Below are positions 56,125-63,824 of a DNA stretch of 64,000 nt, in pieces. The stretch is from CBDCYN01 sp965224205 (GTDB taxonomy: Bacteria; Planctomycetota; Phycisphaerae; Phycisphaerales; Phycisphaeraceae), in NCBI GenBank assembly GCA_965224205.1, contig CBDCYN010000011.1, positions 124,001-188,000 on the forward strand, read 5' to 3'. The notes under the pieces were generated by a model that saw nothing but the letters and a program-made list of their open reading frames with translations, was not told the DNA's origin and made no database searches. The position numbers and the translations under genes are program-made. The first letter of the stretch is position 1; the number at the start of each line of letters is the position of its first letter.

Positions 56125-57429
56125 TTATTCACCTGCGGCAACAGGTGCCCTATTCCCATCTTGTTTCCCGGCCTGCTGAATCCGCAGCTGTTGGATCAGC
56201 AGTCCTCGCATGGTTTTCGATCGAGCGTCCGTGTTCCTGAAGAACGTTCGAATGTTGGGCACTCGCACTAGCAATTCTTGCTTGAGTAGGTCAAGATCTC
56301 TGTCGCTCATAGCGTCCAGTTCGTGGCCGAGTTGTTCCTTGTGCAGCACATGGGCGACAATACGGCGACACGCTGCCTGATCAGTAGCAATCACGGCGGT
56401 CACATTCTGCGGTTCGCCCAGCGCCTCCAGGCCCCGCCTGAGAAGCTCGTCACGGCGGCTGGCAGGCAGTTCGTCGATTCCGGATACCCCTGATGAGGGT
56501 AGTCGGTCGATCACCGCCCTCGCCTTCACTGAGAGCCTTCTGCGGCGGATCTTGTCCGCCCGTCGATCAGCCTCCAGAAGTTCGACCGCCTCCCGGATAT
56601 GGCTGCGGAGATGGCAAACCCGTAGACCCGGCCCACAGTCCGGCGTCCATTCTCGCAGACTCACGGCCTTCTCGATGAGCTTGACCGCTTCGTGAGGCCG
56701 CTGGATCAGCTCTGGGATGGATGATTCTTTGGCCGGGTCCAGCAGGTAGCTCGGATCGCTGATCCCCCAGCGCCGCAGGGCTCCAACGATTTCCTCTCTG
56801 AAATCATCGACATTTCCACCACCAACCAAAGGCGAAGCCTCTTGCTGCTTGGTTTGTTTCTTTATTGGATCTTTGGGGTGCGCAGGCGCACCTACCCCCG
56901 CGGCGCCTGCGCACCTACCCGTAGGTGCGCCCACGCGCCTACCCCCCTGCGAAAAGGTAGGTGCGCCTACGCACCTACCTTCTTCGGATGGCGTCTGCGT
57001 CTTCACTAGCTTGTGGATCGCGGCATGGCATCGCTTGGCGACCTCCGGGTTACGCAGGTCGGCGAGTTCATACCTGGTCGTGTCGGCGTCGCCGGCATCC
57101 GTTTCGCTGCGGTGGCGTGTGATGAGCCCGATTGATTCGAGGATGGTCAATACCCGGATGACCGTGCCGCGGCTCACACCGACGTCTGACGCCAGCCGGG
57201 TTAAGCCGGGGCGGACGTTGGGCAGACGTCGGATCAGGGCCGTGTAGAGCGCCTGACAGGCCGGGCCGTAACGAATATTCCGCAGGGCCGCGAAGACGCC
57301 GCTGTCGAACGCCGCCCACAAGGCGTTGTCCGTGGCGAGTTTGGCTTGATGGTTTGTATTTCCCGGAAACGGGATGACCTTTTCGGTCGGCTCATGGGTT
57401 TGGTTCATGGGAGATGGCTGTGCGTTCAT
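56125..57429 (-). CDS. Replication-initiator-like winged-helix protein
   Basis: 434 residues. Residues ~60-110 form a helix-turn-helix/winged helix (RLASDVGVSRGTVIRVLTILESIGLI), preceded by TALIRRLPNVRPGL. This resembles Rep-type initiators and replication regulators of plasmids in related bacteria. A middle linker has repeated VGAPT units and is encoded by iterated DNA. The long basic C-terminal part is alpha-helical (DKIRRRRLSVKARAVIDRLP). The start at 57429 has GAGG 6 nt upstream; an alternative ATG is at 57444. It is the first gene of the plasmid-like island; replication function is inferred from context. Confidence 0.55.
   Translation of the reverse strand: MNAQPSPMNQTHEPTEKVIPFPGNTNHQAKLATDNALWAAFDSGVFAALRNIRYGPACQALYTALIRRLPNVRPGLTRLASDVGVSRGTVIRVLTILESIGLITRHRSETDAGDADTTRYELADLRNPEVAKRCHAAIHKLVKTQTPSEEGRCVGAPTFSQGGRRVGAPTGRCAGAAGVGAPAHPKDPIKKQTKQQEASPLVGGGNVDDFREEIVGALRRWGISDPSYLLDPAKESSIPELIQRPHEAVKLIEKAVSLREWTPDCGPGLRVCHLRSHIREAVELLEADRRADKIRRRRLSVKARAVIDRLPSSGVSGIDELPASRRDELLRRGLEALGEPQNVTAVIATDQAACRRIVAHVLHKEQLGHELDAMSDRDLDLLKQELLVRVPNIRTFFRNTDARSKTMRGLLIQQLRIQQAGKQDGNRAPVAAGE
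56886..56978. repeat. Iteron-like repeats inside the Rep-like gene
   Basis: Six copies of the 10-mer GCGCACCTAC or its complement (56886, 56909, 56921, 56957, 56969, and partial at 56936), in both orientations, within 95 bp. They encode the VGAPT/VGAPTG linker. Intragenic iterons of this kind mark replication origins in several theta plasmids. Confidence 0.6.
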
Positions 57430-57621
57430 CCCTTGCCTCGTCATGACACGCAGAATCCGCGTCCACGTGTGGATTGATCAACACGCGGCACCAAAGTCGG
57501 GGCACAAACGGACGGTCAGCCTCGCGATATTTGTCTTGACGAGAATGAATCCACGCTGATAGGGTGGGACTTGTCATAGGCCCCGCAGCATGTGTCAAGA
57601 CAGAACTCGCGGACTCGAAAG

Positions 57622-57648
57622 AAGCGACCCTAGCCGGTCGCTTTTTTG
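57622..57648 (+). terminator. Rho-independent terminator
   Basis: Stem AAGCGACC/GGTCGCTT with loop CTAGCC followed by TTTT. It points rightward, though no rightward coding gene precedes it. An upstream TTGACG at 57536-57541 with ATAGGG 17 nt further could start a ~80-nt RNA ending here, antisense to the Rep leader. Confidence 0.7.
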
Positions 57649-57870
57649 TTGCCCTAAATTCAGTGTCGCTACTCGATAAGCACCTCCGTGCTTAGGAAAC
57701 CCAGGCGATCCGCTGTTCGGACTGGCCCGGGCTTCAACCGTTTTAAACCCAGGTCTAGCACACCCCAGGCTTTTCAATCCATCACCTTTTGAGATCCATC
57801 CTCAGCAAGCGTTCAGTGCGGTCTGAACGACTGTCCCCATTACCAGGCGTTCAACCTTGGCCTAATGAAC

Positions 57871-58000
57871 GCTTGCAAGCATGATGGTTGTCGGCACGCA
57901 TGCTCTAGGCTTGCAAGCCAGCCGTGCGTAAGCCATCTTTTTGCATTCCTTCATGCTTGCATGCTGGCTTGCATGCCGTCTTGTCGAAAAAAAGCTTGCA
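57871..58000. repeat. Palindromic repeats upstream of parA
   Basis: Four 10-bp GCTTGCAAGC or GCTTGCATGC palindromes (57871, 57909, 57955, 57967) and one half-copy (57994), in 130 bp just before parA. Candidates for a partition (parS-like) site, an operator for ParA or its partner, or Rep iterons. The 300 bp to their left (57649-57870) hold an AAGCAC/GTGCTT hairpin (57678-57693) and inverted CGTTCA motifs. Confidence 0.6.
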
Positions 58001-58031
58001 CGATTGCTCGTGGGCATGGCACGGTCGGGCC

Positions 58032-58670
58032 ATGATGAAGGTGATCGCCGTACTGAATCGCAAGGGAGGGGTGGGCAAGAGCACACTGGCCGTGCACTTG
58101 GCGGTGTTCTTTGCGGAACAAGGCTTGCGGGTATGCCTGCTCGATGCCGACGGTCAGCGGTCCTCGTCGAAGTGGGTAAGCGCCGCCAGCCCAGAGGTGC
58201 ACGTCGTAACTCTGGAACGACACGATCAGATATTCGAGTTCATCGACCGCTCCCAGGCGGAGAAGCGGTTTGATCTCATTGTGGCCGACGCCCCCGGTGA
58301 CATCTTGGACGGCACGCGGGGATTGATGTTCGGAGCCGACCTCGTGGTCGTGCCGTGTGGACCATCGGTGATGGATCTGGAATCGACCCGCGAAGCGATC
58401 GACCTGTTCGAAGCCGCTCAGTCGTTACGGGGAACACCGTCACGGTGCCCAGCCCTGGTCATATTGAACCAGATGCGGCCTCGCCGCAACCGGGTGACCC
58501 GGCAGGTCCTTGAGGCAGCCACCGTGCTCGGGCTACCGGTGTGCAGCCAGACGATCGGAAACCGAGACGCCTTCATCGACGCACGCACTCAAGAGACGGT
58601 TGTGTGGCGGCTGGGAGCCGAAGCCAAGCTCGCCGCCGAGGAGATGCTTAACGTGATGATGGAGATATGA
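58032..58670 (+). CDS. parA: ParA/Soj-type partition ATPase, plasmid-like
   Basis: 212 residues. Deviant Walker A NRKGGVGKSTLAVHLA at residues ~9-23 (KGGVGKS), then LLDADGQRSSSKW and the Walker B-like DLIVADAPGD. Small ParA without an N-terminal helix-turn-helix, as on plasmids (type Ib). Start 58032; the frame extends 36 codons upstream through the palindromes. The TGA stop is supplied by the first three bases of an IS3 element. In the sequence rebuilt without it (minus one ATA), the frame stays open for about 74 codons beyond, so the native C-terminus may be missing. Confidence 0.88.
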   Translation: MMKVIAVLNRKGGVGKSTLAVHLAVFFAEQGLRVCLLDADGQRSSSKWVSAASPEVHVVTLERHDQIFEFIDRSQAEKRFDLIVADAPGDILDGTRGLMFGADLVVVPCGPSVMDLESTREAIDLFEAAQSLRGTPSRCPALVILNQMRPRRNRVTRQVLEAATVLGLPVCSQTIGNRDAFIDARTQETVVWRLGAEAKLAAEEMLNVMMEI

Positions 58671-58794
58671 CCTTCCCCAGAGAAAGAAACTATGAAAGCC
58701 GGGTCTCCCGGTGGGCGGTTTGACGGGATCATGTCCCAGTACGGGCTGATCGTGTGGATCGCCCAAGTGTAACGCTTCACACAAGGAGACCGGC

Positions 58795-59841
58795 ATGAGG
58801 ATTTTGGCTATCGATTTGGGCAAGTTCAAGAGCGTGGTGTGTGTCTATGACTCGGTGGACCGTGAGCATCGGTTCGAGACGGTGGCGACGACCCCGTCGG
58901 CGATCCACGACTTGGTGGTCCAGGAAAATCCTGATCGGATGGTAATCGAGATCGGTTCGCAGGCGGGTTGGGTGTGTGATCTGGCCCGGACGCGCGAGAT
59001 CCAGATCCAGGTGGCTAACACGAACCACGAAGCTTGGCGGTGGAAGCACGTCAAACGCAAGACCGACCGTGACGACGCGTTGAAGCTGGCCCAGCTATCG
59101 GCGATGGATCAGCTGCCCACCGTGACAGTGCCCAAGACCCAAGTGCGTCAGTGGCGGAGCCTGATCGCTTACCGTCACACACTGGTGTCGCGACGCACGG
59201 CGATCAAGAATCACATCCGCTCGATCCTCGACCGTCAGGGCTTGACGATGCCCCGTGGTCACAAGGGCTGGAACCGTGAATCGATCGTCGCGTTGCGGCG
59301 GCAGGCCAAGCCGCTGTCGGACGCCGACTCGCAAGAACTGTGGCGATGCGAGCTGGACCTGGAATTGGCGGGCTTCGAGCACGTCAATCAGCTCATCGGG
59401 CAGGTCGAGGAGAAACTCGAAGCGTTAGCGGAACAGGACCAGCGGGTGCGGCAGCTACGGACCATCCCGGGGGTGGGGCCACGATTATCCGAGTTGATCG
59501 TGGCCACGATCGACGACCCGAAACGGTTCGCCAACGCCAAACAGGTCGGCGCCTACGCGGGGCTGGTGCCGAGGTTATTTGAGTCGGGCACGATGCATCG
59601 TCAAGGCCGGATCACCGGTCGCGGCAACAAGCTGCTGCGGGCGTTGCTCGTGGAGGTCAGTTGGTTGATGCAGCGATACAACCCCTGGCTCAAGGATGTG
59701 TACGAACGGGTCTGCCGCGGCAGCAAGAGCCGCCGCAAGATCGCGGTGATCGCCTGTGCGCGGCGGTTGCTGATCCGCTGTTGGGCGATGCTTCGCGACG
59801 GCACGGATTGGCGGGGCCTCGAACCGGTTGCTGTGACGTAA
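58795..59841 (+). CDS. IS110/IS1111-family DEDD recombinase
   Basis: 348 residues. The N-terminal DEDD (RuvC-like) domain has LAIDLGKFKSVV, the Glu in MVIEIGSQAGW, and the Asp-Asp in KRKTDRDDALKLAQL. The C-terminal transposase_20 domain has TIPGVGPRLSELIVATI and RITGRGNKLLRALLVE with the expected Ser region. Acts with a guide RNA and does not leave target duplications. The ATG has GGAG upstream. Confidence 0.95.
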   Translation: MRILAIDLGKFKSVVCVYDSVDREHRFETVATTPSAIHDLVVQENPDRMVIEIGSQAGWVCDLARTREIQIQVANTNHEAWRWKHVKRKTDRDDALKLAQLSAMDQLPTVTVPKTQVRQWRSLIAYRHTLVSRRTAIKNHIRSILDRQGLTMPRGHKGWNRESIVALRRQAKPLSDADSQELWRCELDLELAGFEHVNQLIGQVEEKLEALAEQDQRVRQLRTIPGVGPRLSELIVATIDDPKRFANAKQVGAYAGLVPRLFESGTMHRQGRITGRGNKLLRALLVEVSWLMQRYNPWLKDVYERVCRGSKSRRKIAVIACARRLLIRCWAMLRDGTDWRGLEPVAVT

Positions 59842-60060
59842 CGGGATCAACCCTCTTCCCGTTCCCCCTTCCAGGGGGAAGCCCCCCAGAAGGGCTGGGC
59901 CTGGATTCAATGGTTGAGGATTCGGTCATGACTGGGCAAGACGATAGCCCGACCGTCCACTTGAGGCGTAAGAGCCCCGTGAGAAAGAATGGGCGTCGTC
60001 GTATGAAGTTGAATGGGCCCGTAGACGACGGGTGAATGCCCCATCGCTCACGGAAAGCCC
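59842..60060 (+). ncRNA. Candidate bridge (seeker) RNA of the IS1111 element
   Basis: Non-coding, predicted strongly structured. A hairpin (CCCCCTTCCAGGGGG and AGCCCTTCTGGGGGGCTT-like pairing) is followed by an internal loop between stems GCCC (59947-59950) and GGGC (59991-59994). Its 5' side holds GACCGTCCACTT (59951-59962), the exact reverse complement of AAG-TGGACGGTC, the rejoined insertion site. Its 3' side holds GAGAAAG (59981-59987), identical to the left target half (58680-58686). An apical GGC/GCC stem separates them. A second loop between CGTCGTC and GACGACG (59994-60030) has GTATGAAG, complementary to CTTCATA of the element's end. Boundaries approximate. Confidence 0.6.
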
Positions 60061-60176
60061 GGATAGGAGTTTGAACCCATCCACCGAACCCAACCAAAGT
60101 ATTTGACCGACCCGGCTTCATAGGAGTGGACGGTCCTAACTGCTAGGTAGGATGCCTGGCGAAAGGAGTCCACCAG

Positions 60177-60473
60177 ATGTCAAAGTCGATGGGCAACGGG
60201 AAATCGAGCAAGCGGTATGACGATCAGTTCAAGGCCGGGGCGGTGCGGATGGTCACCGAGGAAGGGTTGTCCCAGTCCGAGGTCGCCCGGCGCTTAGGGG
60301 TCGCGGGCACGACGGTGTGTGCTTGGGTTCGGCAGTTAGCCCCTAACGGTCGGCTCACTGATCAAGAGATTCGGATCAAGCTGCGGGAGTTGGAACAAGA
60401 GAACCGTCGGCTGAAGATGGAACGGGAAATCCTAAAAAAAGCCGCGACCTTCTTCGCGAGCGAAAGCCGATGA
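60177..60473 (+). CDS. IS3-family transposase orfA
   Basis: 98 residues. A helix-turn-helix (QSEVARRLGVAGTTVCAWVR) binds the ends, and a leucine-zipper-like helix (IKLRELEQENRRLKMEREIL) follows. The A7G run at 60434-60441 near the end is the classic IS3 -1 slippage site. It gives an orfA-orfB fusion in which the joining frame reads KKSRDLLRERK before orfB. Confidence 0.92.
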   Translation: MSKSMGNGKSSKRYDDQFKAGAVRMVTEEGLSQSEVARRLGVAGTTVCAWVRQLAPNGRLTDQEIRIKLRELEQENRRLKMEREILKKAATFFASESR

Positions 60474-61330
60474 GGTACCGCTTCATCGACGAGCACCGCG
60501 ACCACTGGCCGGTCCGCGTGATGTGCCGGGTCCTGTGCGTGAGCCCCAGCGGGTTCTACGCCTGGCGAGCCCGTCCCGTGTGCGAGCAGGCGACCCGTCG
60601 CGGGCAACTGGCGGAGAAGGTCCACCGGGTTTTTGAAGATCATCGTCGGGTCTACGGCAGCCCACGGGTTCATGAACAACTCCAAGCCGACGGTGAGCGT
60701 TGCAGCGTGAACACGGTGGCCAAGATCATGCAAGAAGAAGGCTTGCAAGCCAAAGGGCCTAAACGGTTCAAGCCGGTGACGACCGATTCGAAACACGATC
60801 AGCCGATCGCCGAGAATCTCTTGCAACGTGACTTCACGGCCACGGGTCCCAACCAGAAATGGGTGGCCGATATCACGTATCTGCCCACGCGGATGGGCTG
60901 GGTGTATCTGGCGGTGGTGTTGGATGTGTTCTCGCGCATGGTGGTGGGCTGGTCGGTCGCCGATCACCTGCGGGCCGACCTGGTGTGCGAGGCGTTGCGT
61001 CGGGCGGCAGGGAAAAGAAATCCTCTGACGGGGGTGATTCATCACAGCGATCGTGGGGTCCAATACGCCAGCGGGGTGTACCAGGATCTGCTGGGGTTTT
61101 ATGGGATCTCCTGCTCGATGAGCGGCAAGGGCAACTGTTACGACAACGCGATGATGGAGAGTTTTATGGGCACGTTGAAGATCGAGCTGGTTCACGGATC
61201 GGATTGGGTCGACCTCGATGAGGTGGCCACGGCGTTGTTTGATTACATCGAGGTGTTTTACAATCGTGTGCGGCTGCACTCGTCTTTGGGGTACAACAGC
61301 CCCCTGGCCTACGAGCTGCAGACCGCATAA
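60470..61330 (+). CDS. IS3-family transposase orfB
   Basis: 286 residues with the retroviral-integrase (rve) fold. The DDE triad is in WVADITYLPT, IHHSDRGVQYAS and NAMMESFMGTLK. The upstream HTH_21 segment GSPRVHEQL is present. Overlaps orfA by four bases (ATGA). Reads as intact. Confidence 0.93.
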   Translation: MRYRFIDEHRDHWPVRVMCRVLCVSPSGFYAWRARPVCEQATRRGQLAEKVHRVFEDHRRVYGSPRVHEQLQADGERCSVNTVAKIMQEEGLQAKGPKRFKPVTTDSKHDQPIAENLLQRDFTATGPNQKWVADITYLPTRMGWVYLAVVLDVFSRMVVGWSVADHLRADLVCEALRRAAGKRNPLTGVIHHSDRGVQYASGVYQDLLGFYGISCSMSGKGNCYDNAMMESFMGTLKIELVHGSDWVDLDEVATALFDYIEVFYNRVRLHSSLGYNSPLAYELQTA

Positions 61331-61379
61331 CTCACGAAACCGACCGTCCACTTTCCCTGGGGAAGATCAATACTCAGTT

Positions 61380-61856
61380 ATGGGCAGACGCAAATCGATG
61401 ATGGACACGATGGCCCCACAACAACGGCTGCTAGCCGAGGCGTTCCTGCGGACGGGTCAACCCCCGGCATCCCCGGAGCCATCGCAAGCGAATCCGGCCT
61501 CAGAACCGGCGACATCGAACGTCGTCCAGATGGACAGCCATTCGCCAACACAACGCGAACCCGTGATCACGCCCACACCGTCCTTTAGCGAAGACGAAGG
61601 ACCAGCAGGGATAGATATCTCTTATGACCGGCAGCCCGCCACATCGTCACACCTAGCGGAGAACCCGGTGAAGCCAGTCCTCCCTCAGCGAATGTTCGTC
61701 AGCCGGACCTACCGCCTAGCGCCTCACCTCGTTGGGACTCTCGACGCCGCTGCTCGCGACAGAGCACAGCAACGAGCCTACCCCTATACGCGAGAGGACA
61801 TCATCCACGAGGCATTATCTGAGTGGTTCAAAGCACAAGGTTACGCCGATGCGTGA
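61380..61856 (+). CDS. Probable ribbon-helix-helix partition partner of ParA
   Basis: 158 residues. The N-terminal two-thirds is low-complexity Pro/Ser/Thr. The C-terminal ~55 residues read FVSRTYRLAPHLVGTLDAAA then YTREDIIHEALSEWF, a strand followed by two helices that match the ribbon-helix-helix pattern. In the sequence rebuilt without the IS3, its ATG lies 9 bp past the present parA end, so it was the adjacent gene. Such small DNA-binding proteins act as the ParB of type Ib systems and would bind the palindromes upstream of parA. Native start not certain. Confidence 0.55.
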   Translation: MGRRKSMMDTMAPQQRLLAEAFLRTGQPPASPEPSQANPASEPATSNVVQMDSHSPTQREPVITPTPSFSEDEGPAGIDISYDRQPATSSHLAENPVKPVLPQRMFVSRTYRLAPHLVGTLDAAARDRAQQRAYPYTREDIIHEALSEWFKAQGYADA

Positions 61857-62273
61857 GCCTCGACGTGATCGTCGAAAAACGATCATTTCTGGGCCATATG
61901 ACCCATGCGGCACTCGAAGTCCATAAATCGCCTGCACTTAGCGTGCCGCGCACGGTGCGCCCTGCAAAATACGGTGCGCTAGGCTCTTGCAAAACCATCA
62001 CTTACAACGTCCACGCCGTGCCTCTTTTATCTTGCTAAGGATAAAACCCCAAGTCTCGCTTGGATCGTCCGCCGTTTACAGACTACATGTCCACCGTTCA
62101 TCCCCTAGAAATCGTCTGGTCTCAAATCTGCGTTAACTCAGCCTTTCTTTGGAAGTAGCGTGGCTATGGAGGGGGTGATGATCACTAAGTAATAGACCGA
62201 TTAATAGCACGTTGCAGACGCTATTGCGTCCCGTCTGTTATTGCGGCTTTTGACTCAACAGGAGGCTACTACG
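61857..62273. other. No gene recognised
   Basis: About 400 bp from the partition gene to the broken porin. It holds the porin leader with a strong AGGAGG just before 62274. No PHO box was recognised. The right end of the island is not marked. Confidence 0.4.
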
Positions 62274-63727
62274 ATGATGACTCCCGTTTCGGTGCTTCGG
62301 CAGCTTGCGCCGCCATTGTCTGTCGACGCACGCCAGCCAAGGCATCCAAGATCTACCATCGGATTTCTGTCCGTCTTCTTATTTACGACGGCATTGGGTG
62401 CCACGATCGGCCCCTCAGCCGCCTCTGCCCAGACGGCATCGGTTGACCCATCCGCCCCAGATCGGGTGTCGCGGCTGGAGGCGCAGGTCAAACAGTTACA
62501 GGCCGAACTGGACTCTCTTCGAAGGTCCTCTCCGGGTTCCGATCAAAGCTAGCTCGACCAGCGGCGTAGGGAAGAATATCAAGCGATGATCCGCGACGTT
62601 CTGGCTGATGCGGAGTCTCGTGCGAGCCTGCTCGACACGGGGCTGACCGCCGGTTATGACGGGGGCTTTTTCCTGGGCACCGAAGGGGGAGATATCCTCC
62701 TGAAGATCAACGGGCACGCTCAGGTGCGGTATATCTTCAACCACAATAACGACGACAGCGAGGACAACAACGAGGGCGGCTTCCACTCCGCCGCGTCAAG
62801 CTCGCTTTCTCCGGTCATGTCGGTGACCCGGGCATCGAATACAAAATCCAGGGCGCTTTCTCACGCAAGGACGGCGATTTTCAGATCGATACCGCGCTCG
62901 TCGGTCACTCACTGGGCGGAGGGTGGAAACTGCTGGCCGGTGTCGACAAAGCCCCGTTCCTGCGGGAAGAATGGGTCAGCAGCAAGCGTCAGCAAGCGAC
63001 GGAGCGGTCGTTCGTGAACAAATACTTCACGGTCGACAAGACCGAAGGGATTATCCTAACTCATCGATCGGACAATTGGCAGGCCACGGTGATGTTTCAC
63101 GACGGGACCGGGCAACTCGCAAGCGATTTCAGCAAGGATACGACCGAGTGGGGGGTCGCGGGCCGTGCCGAGGTGACCCTCGTTGGCAAACAGAAGCAAT
63201 TCAAGGATTTCGCGAGTTGGTCGGGCGAAGCCTTCGGGCTGATGATCGCGGCGGGGGTCGATTATGAGGACGGAGAAGCCGGCGGGGACGACGATTTCGC
63301 TGACCTGATCAAGTATACCGTCGATCTATCGGTGGAGGGGGGCGGGTGCAATGCCTTCGTGGCCTTCATCGGACAGCACGTGGACGGCGATAGTTCACCA
63401 GACATCATGGAAGCGGACCAGTTGGGTCTGGTCGCTCAGATCGGTGTGTTTGTGGTCCCGGACAAAGTGGACGTGTTTGGCCGCTATGAATACATCGACT
63501 TTGACGGGGCATTCGTGGCAGAAGGGCAAACCGACAGCACCACCGACGACATCGTCTCGCTGGTAACCGTCGGTTTCAATTACTACGTGAGCAAGCACCA
63601 GGCGAAGTTCACCTGTGACGTCGTTCACGTGTTCGACCCGCTGGTGGAAGGCTCCTCGGGGCTGGGCCTAGTCACGTCAACCGGGAATCAGACGGTTGTC
63701 CGCAGCCAGTTTCAGCTGGCGTTCTAA
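62274..63727 (+). pseudogene. Phosphate-selective-porin-like gene, broken twice
   Basis: The rebuilt product is an OprP/OprO-type porin: a signal peptide (VFLFTTALGATIGPSAASAQ), a coiled coil (RVSRLEAQVKQLQAELDSLR), then a barrel with LLKINGHAQVRYIFNHN and VKLAFSGHVGDPGIEYKIQG, closing RSQFQLAF with C-terminal Phe. The frame is broken by an in-frame TAG at 62550-62552 (after GSDQS; continues LDQRRREEYQAMIRDVL). It breaks again by a missing base near 62790, where inserting one nucleotide gives GFH-x-RRVKLAF. Ribosome-binding site AGGAGG and the rest are intact, so damage is recent (or the sequence has errors). Confidence 0.8.
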
Positions 63728-63824
63728 CGGCTACGGAGCTGATGTTGCTCCGGTGAGATCGTTCTTGGGGCCGCCATCTGACAGTGAGGAAACTCACGAG
63801 ATGCTTAGAAAGGAGAAGATCCGG

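Larger units (their letters stand above)
58687..60125 (+). mobile_element. IS1111/IS110-type element nested in the IS3 end
   Basis: Subterminal inverted repeats CTATGAAAGCCGGGTC (58690-58705) and GACCCGGCTTCATAGG (60109-60124) are characteristic of the IS1111 branch of IS110. There is no target duplication. Transposase is followed by a ~270-bp non-coding 3' region, where IS1111 elements encode their guide RNA. The exact crossover base is uncertain by one or two. Confidence 0.82.
58668..61369 (+). mobile_element. IS3-family element, interrupted by an IS110/IS1111
   Basis: Left end TGACCTTCCCCAGAGAAAG (58668-58686) and right end TGATCTTCCCCAGGGAAAG (reading inward from 61369) are matching inverted repeats, and ATA is duplicated on both sides (58665-58667 and 61370-61372). 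The left inverted repeat is split after AAAG by an IS110-type element and resumes as TGGACGGTCC at 60127; the right repeat continues AAAGTGGACGGTC unbroken. Without the insert the element is ~1.26 kb, the usual size for the family. Confidence 0.85.

Noticed and set aside
59948..60133. Independent IS3 fragment between the IS110 and IS3 genes
   Set aside because: The true left end of the IS3 with its ATA duplication is at 58668; the match is better explained by the guide RNA.
62586..63017. Separate small genes in the porin
   Set aside because: The three frames assemble into one porin when one stop and one frameshift are allowed; none has its own ribosome-binding site.
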